Source of the DNA: Methanocella conradii HZ254
GTDB lineage: Archaea > Halobacteriota > Methanocellia > Methanocellales > Methanocellaceae
NCBI RefSeq assembly: GCF_000251105.1
Contig: NC_017034.1
Coordinates: 682,001 to 746,000, forward strand
Direction of reading: 5' to 3'
Length of the DNA: 64,000 bases
This document shows positions 59,969 to 64,000 of the stretch, piece by piece; positions within the stretch are counted from its first letter, which is position 1, and each line of letters begins with the position of its first letter. The notes beneath the pieces were generated by a model, which saw nothing but the letters and a program-made list of their open reading frames with translations, did not search any database and was not told the origin of the DNA. The position numbers were made by a program, and so were the translations under genes.

Positions 59969-61948
59969 TTACTTCAGGCGGGAGAGGCATAGCCTGGCAG
60001 AGTTAGTGGCTATTACGGCGACGCTTGCCACCACCATGAGCAGCATTATCTCGACGTCCACGAGCATGGCCGCAGCGACGACGATGGCTATGGAGTTAAA
60101 GTAAAAGCCAAATGACATGCCCTCGCTCGCCCGCTTCACCTCTTTCCTGGAGAGGGACAATAAGCCCGCTACGTTCACGGGAGAGGCGCAGACGGCGTCC
60201 TCCAGCCCCTCGAAGCCTACTGCGGGCTCCTTTATGGTCACTGCGGCCGCATTTGCCGCGAGCCTCGAGATGCCGCACCCCCTCCCCGCCGCCAGCACGT
60301 TCTTCGAGGCGGCCAGCTTTGCGATAAACTCTAAACGCTCCTCGTCATCCATGCGAGGCTTGACGACGCTTATGCCAGCCTTCTTCGCCATGGCCTCTGA
60401 CACGCCTTGAGGCTCTTCGGATAGGAGGAGTACGCTCTTTACGCCCATCCTGCCCAGCCGCTCTACCGAGGCCTTCAAGTCGCCAGGTACCGAGAGGTCG
60501 AATGCTACAACCCCAAGAAGCTCGTCGCCCTTGAAAGCGTAGCGCACCAGCTTACCCTGGCTTTCAAAAGCCCTGGCTTTGCTTATGAGGCTATCATGTA
60601 TGGCCGTGGCCCTTGAGGCATCGGTGAGGCTAAGGAGAGAATAGCCGCCCTCCATGCCTATTGCGTCCCCGAAAGTCGGGTCATCGCCCCTGTACGCCTC
60701 GACCGCAGCCTTCACGTCGCCATCTGAGTGCCCCTCGGCCGCGGCGATGCCTGCGAGCGAGGCGCCGTCCACGACCGAGCCCAGGCCGTCGAATGCCACG
60801 GTATCCGCCATGCTCATGCGCTCTATCGAGCCATGGCTCATGAACCCCGCGCCATTCCTGGAGGCTGCCAGGGAGCAGGCGAATAGAGACAATGGCCTCG
60901 AGATGAGGGCCGCTATAGGGGCGGCCGCCAAAAGGACTGCCACGGCTGACATCATATTATTAAAGAATATCAGGACGAAGGACACGCCCATCACGGTGAC
61001 CAGGAGGAGCGCCCTTTCGATCGACTTTGGATAGCTGAGCAGCACCTCGATGGGCCTCCTGGCCTCCTCCATTGCCAGGGCGGCTCTTTTAAGCCTCGAC
61101 TCGCCCTTATCCCGTGCAGCCTTAACCTTGACCTCCCCCTCCAGCAGGAGGGAGCCCCCGTCCACCATGGACCCCGCCTTAACCCGTGTGCCTTTGCATG
61201 AGCCGGGGCGGGCGACGAGGCCTTCGCCCTCGACGACTGTGCCATCAGCGGGCACCCGGAACCCAGGCTTAACCCTCAATACGTCCCCCGCCTTAACGCC
61301 CTCAAGGCTTACCCACCCGCCATTTTCGCCCAGCGCCATGGTGGGCAGGAAAAAGCCCATATCCCTAAACCTCGGCTCTATACACCGGTTGAGAATGCTC
61401 GACGCCTGGGCGATGAGCACGATGATGCCGGACGCATAGTATACCGATGGCGTGAACTGGTAGGAGTATGGCAGGGGTGCCATGATGGCAAGCGCCAGCA
61501 GCATCTCGGAGCCGAACTTCATCTCGAGGGCGTCCCTGATCGCTTTCTTGAGGATGGGGTACCCGCAGATGAAGACCATGAAAGCGCCGAGCAGCATTGC
61601 CGCGTCGCCAGTCACGACCCCGTAGTAGGTACCAAGGAACGATATTATGGTGGCCAGGGCGGTCAACCCAAGCAGCGCGACCTCAAGCCTGCCCTCAGGC
61701 GAGTCAAGCGGGGCACGGGACTCCACGAGCGGGAAGCCGCCGGCAGTGGCAGCCTCCTCCACGTCCCGCCCTTCGGCGCCTGGCAGCAGGCTGGCTATGA
61801 GCGTATGATCCTTATAGTTTACCTTTGCCAGGCTGACCTCGTCCCGCCCGTCCAGGTATTCTTTTAGAGCTTCAGCCCGGCGCTCTTCGAACGCTAGAAT
61901 GCGGAATATGTGCCATCGAGGCCTTGAGGATGGGGTTTTAATAGGCAT
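59969..61948 (-). CDS. Degenerate P-type ATPase homologue
   Basis: 659 residues with the layout of a P1B-type metal ATPase: N-terminal part, two helix pairs, actuator domain (VLRVKPGFRVPADGTVVEGEG, about 224-243), membrane pair, P/N-domain region and two final helices. The catalytic motifs are altered: D-K-T-G-T is DGLGS (387-391), T-G-E-S is replaced around 248-254, the membrane C-P-C site reads AAPIAA (about 342-347) and G-D-G-x-N-D reads GRGCGIS (555-561). The Asp is kept but Lys and Thr are lost. It is probably not a pump; a regulatory or binding role is inference. Confidence 0.75.
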   Translation of the reverse strand: MPIKTPSSRPRWHIFRILAFEERRAEALKEYLDGRDEVSLAKVNYKDHTLIASLLPGAEGRDVEEAATAGGFPLVESRAPLDSPEGRLEVALLGLTALATIISFLGTYYGVVTGDAAMLLGAFMVFICGYPILKKAIRDALEMKFGSEMLLALAIMAPLPYSYQFTPSVYYASGIIVLIAQASSILNRCIEPRFRDMGFFLPTMALGENGGWVSLEGVKAGDVLRVKPGFRVPADGTVVEGEGLVARPGSCKGTRVKAGSMVDGGSLLLEGEVKVKAARDKGESRLKRAALAMEEARRPIEVLLSYPKSIERALLLVTVMGVSFVLIFFNNMMSAVAVLLAAAPIAALISRPLSLFACSLAASRNGAGFMSHGSIERMSMADTVAFDGLGSVVDGASLAGIAAAEGHSDGDVKAAVEAYRGDDPTFGDAIGMEGGYSLLSLTDASRATAIHDSLISKARAFESQGKLVRYAFKGDELLGVVAFDLSVPGDLKASVERLGRMGVKSVLLLSEEPQGVSEAMAKKAGISVVKPRMDDEERLEFIAKLAASKNVLAAGRGCGISRLAANAAAVTIKEPAVGFEGLEDAVCASPVNVAGLLSLSRKEVKRASEGMSFGFYFNSIAIVVAAAMLVDVEIMLLMVVASVAVIATNSARLCLSRLK

Positions 61949-62004
61949 ATAACCTGTTACATGGATGGGAGCATATTTTAACTTTTTGTGAGAAGCGGGA
62001 TAAT

Positions 62005-62014
62005 GTTTTAAAGG
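62005..62014 (+). promoter_or_regulatory. TATA box of the radical SAM gene
   Basis: GTTTTAAAGG is about 25 bases before ATG 62036, so the mRNA may be leaderless. The 87-base gap also serves the leftward P-type ATPase homologue. Confidence 0.45.
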
Positions 62015-62035
62015 GGCGCGGCCATTATACGTGCG

Positions 62036-63706
62036 ATGCAGATCCGGCGCACAGTCATACTGGATGGATATGTCGACGAGCCCACGTGCCTGGGCGTGCC
62101 CCCCTACATGTCCCCCTACCCGAGGTACGTGGCGGGCGCGCTGCCAGGTGAAGTGCTTTATTATACGATTGACCAGCTACGAAGGGACCGCTCTATACTG
62201 GACGTCATGAACAGGTCGGACCTTGTGGTCGTCATCGCCGGCGTGACCGTGCCCGGGAAGTACCTGGGAGGCACCCCGGCCACCCTCCCCGAGCTGGAAA
62301 GGTACATGACAGGCGTTAAGGCGGTAAAGATACTTGGGGGCCCCATGTCCATGTTCGGGCCTGGCGTCGAGGGGGGTAAGATGGCCCATAGAATAAAGGC
62401 AAGCCCGGCCTTTGACATCGTGGCGACGGGGGACGTTGAGGCGGTCGTTCACGGCTACGTTACCGAGGGGCTATCCGTCGACCCTTCGCTGAGAAGGGCC
62501 TCCAGGGATATCGCAGAATGGGCGGTGAAGGGGGCAAGGATAGTGCCCATGCACCCCGACTTCCCTCACACAATGCTCGAGATGGAGACTTATAGGGGCT
62601 GCTTTAGGGGCACTTGTTCCTTTTGTACTGAGGGCTTCTATGGCCGCCCCGACTTCAGGAGGGTCGGGGATATAATAAAGGAGGTGGAGGCGCTCTATTC
62701 AATTGGCGTGAGGCACTTCCGCTTGGGGCGCCAGCCAGACCTGCTGACTTACATGGCACGGGGCGACGCAGAGTTCCCGGAGCCAAACGTCGAGGCCATA
62801 GAGAAGCTTTACAGGGGCATCAGGGAGGTCGCGCCAGGCCTCAAGGTGCTGCACCTGGACAACGTCAACCCCGGCACAATCGCCCATCATCCGGAGAGGT
62901 CAAGGGAGGCGCTCAAGGCCATAATAAAGTACCATACGTCGGGAGACGTGGCGGCCTTCGGCATGGAGAGCGCGGACCCCCATGTGATAAGGCTGAACAG
63001 GCTGAAGGCGATGCCCGAGGAAGTGCTCGAGGCGATAAGGCTCGTGAACGAGGTGGGCGGGGCGAGGGGAGCCTCCGGGCTTCCTGAGCTATTGCCCGGC
63101 CTTAACTTCGTGCACGGCCTCATAGGGGAGACCAGGAATACCTTCCAGCTCAACTACGAGTTTTTGAGGAGAATCCTTGAGGAAGGCCTGCTTGTAAGGC
63201 GTATCAACATAAGGCAGGTGATGCCCTTCGAGGGCACCTGCATGGGCGAGGTTGGGGACCGCATAATAAGGAAGCACAAGGGCATCTTCCACGCCTATAA
63301 GGAGAAGATAAGGCGGGACATCGACATGGAGATGCTCCGGAGGGTGGCGCCCGTCGGGACCGTGTTGCCGGACGTCCGCATGGAGCTGCACGAGGGCGGC
63401 ATCACCTTCGGAAGGCAGATTGCCACCTACCCGCTCCTCGTCGGCGTACCTGAGGAGTTGCCGCTGGGGGAGTTCTTTACGGTTAATGTGGTTGGCCATG
63501 GCTTCCGCTCCATAACCGCGGTGCCATACCCACTAGACGTCAACCACGCCTCCCGGAAGGCGCTTGAAAGCCTGCCCGGCGTGGGAGAGAAGCGGGCCAT
63601 GGCAATCGTCCGAAACCGCCCATATAAAAATAAGCAGGACTTCATAGAAAAGATGGATGACATTGCCGTGGCACAGAAGCTTGCCGGGTATTTCGTTTTC
63701 AATTAA
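62036..63706 (+). CDS. Radical SAM protein with C-terminal helix-hairpin-helix (COG1031-like)
   Basis: 556 residues. An N-terminal cobalamin-binding-like alpha/beta part (LVVVIAGVTVPGKYLGGTPATLPELERY) precedes the radical SAM core; the cluster motif is METYRGCFRGTCSFCTEGFYGRP with spacing C-x4-C-x2-C near residues 188-196. The C-terminal part has a TRAM-like beta segment and helix-hairpin-helix (NHASRKALESLPGVGEKRAMAIVRNRPY). The product is unknown; the helix-hairpin-helix suggests nucleic acid binding, perhaps RNA modification. Confidence 0.8.
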   Translation: MQIRRTVILDGYVDEPTCLGVPPYMSPYPRYVAGALPGEVLYYTIDQLRRDRSILDVMNRSDLVVVIAGVTVPGKYLGGTPATLPELERYMTGVKAVKILGGPMSMFGPGVEGGKMAHRIKASPAFDIVATGDVEAVVHGYVTEGLSVDPSLRRASRDIAEWAVKGARIVPMHPDFPHTMLEMETYRGCFRGTCSFCTEGFYGRPDFRRVGDIIKEVEALYSIGVRHFRLGRQPDLLTYMARGDAEFPEPNVEAIEKLYRGIREVAPGLKVLHLDNVNPGTIAHHPERSREALKAIIKYHTSGDVAAFGMESADPHVIRLNRLKAMPEEVLEAIRLVNEVGGARGASGLPELLPGLNFVHGLIGETRNTFQLNYEFLRRILEEGLLVRRINIRQVMPFEGTCMGEVGDRIIRKHKGIFHAYKEKIRRDIDMEMLRRVAPVGTVLPDVRMELHEGGITFGRQIATYPLLVGVPEELPLGEFFTVNVVGHGFRSITAVPYPLDVNHASRKALESLPGVGEKRAMAIVRNRPYKNKQDFIEKMDDIAVAQKLAGYFVFN

Positions 63707-63747
63707 AAATTGACGTTTTAGCCCGGTTAGCTTACCTATTCGATCGC

Positions 63748-64000
63748 CTACATTCTCTTGAATACGAATAGGTAAGCTACGGCGCAGGCTATTATGACGG
63801 CGATGCAGAGCATAAGCAATAATATGGTTAATAGTCCGTTATCCTGTATCACGCCCTGGCTAACGGGAGCGCTATTATTGCTATTGCTAGCTTGATCCGG
63901 AGTCGCATCTGGAGTGGCGGCCGGTTCAGAGCTACCGCTGTCAGGCCCTAATACTTTTATAGGCTTGCCAGCGTATGCTTCCACGGGGCTCTCGGCTGCC
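63748..64000 (-). CDS. C-terminal end of an anchored surface protein (partial)
   Basis: The open frame enters from the right edge. It shows EAYAGKPIKVLGPDSGSSEP, then a Ser/Asn/Pro/Ala linker, and a final helix (LLTILLLMLCIAVIIACAVAYLFVFKRM). Layout and tail are as in the RCC1 proteins of this window (compare RILGPSS before the linker of cassette 4), so it may be a further member, but no RCC1 unit is visible. Confidence 0.6.
   Translation of the reverse strand, partial: AAESPVEAYAGKPIKVLGPDSGSSEPAATPDATPDQASNSNNSAPVSQGVIQDNGLLTILLLMLCIAVIIACAVAYLFVFKRM

Overview
This window looks like a methanogenic archaeon, most plausibly of the Methanocella/Methanocellales group (genus is inference; no 16S is present). 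Supporting genes are methanogenesis marker protein 8, the methanofuran-pathway decarboxylase MfnA, a split GMP synthase ATP-pyrophosphatase subunit, archaeal-type ThrS, Hpt and RNase Z, a SufC/SufBD pair, PEP synthase, and TATA-box promoters upstream of genes with TTG/GTG starts. No rRNA, CRISPR array or recognisable transposase is visible.

Layout. 1-9124 (+ strand mostly) holds housekeeping genes: SerB tail, coiled-coil protein, DUF373 membrane protein, a phosphoribosyltransferase, a flavodoxin-like protein, GuaA subunit, ArgD-type aminotransferase and SufC-SufBD. 9260-12243 is an isolated cassette of two ABC-2 permeases plus an RCC1-repeat protein. 12266-20326 (- strand) holds a tiny YHS protein, a secreted subtilase, marker 8, a signal-less periplasmic-type binding protein, Hpt, MfnA, and an HTH regulator coupled to PpsA with two palindromic operators upstream. 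20430-24500 holds a second large subtilase and a truncated membrane-anchored copy of its prodomain, bracketed by a 47-bp repeat. 24574-30850 holds ThrS, tRNA-Lys(CTT), a TrkA-N/DHH protein and two MFS transporters.

30860-57917 is the unusual region: a modular locus of six further cassettes. A full cassette is: structured leader, Sec-secreted small protein, ABC-2 permease A, ABC-2 permease B, C-terminally anchored seven-repeat RCC1 propeller. Two cassettes point left and four point right. Between them lie winged-helix regulators, one intact ABC ATPase, a decayed second ATPase, a membrane-anchored NEW3/carboxypeptidase-regulatory-like protein and many remnants of the same genes. All seven permease pairs keep a near-invariant cytoplasmic loop, consistent with one shared ATPase. 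The secreted proteins vary strongly but share a W-x-N-x-x-x-N core, and two have identical leaders and signal peptides joined to unrelated mature parts exactly at the predicted cleavage site. This looks like a diversifying secretion, immunity or surface system; its function is not known from the sequence.

57920-64000 returns to ordinary genes: a DUF5806-like protein, RNase Z, a surface protein with a PGF-CTERM-like tail, a P-type ATPase homologue that has lost its catalytic motifs, a COG1031-type radical SAM protein, and the C-terminal end of another anchored protein.
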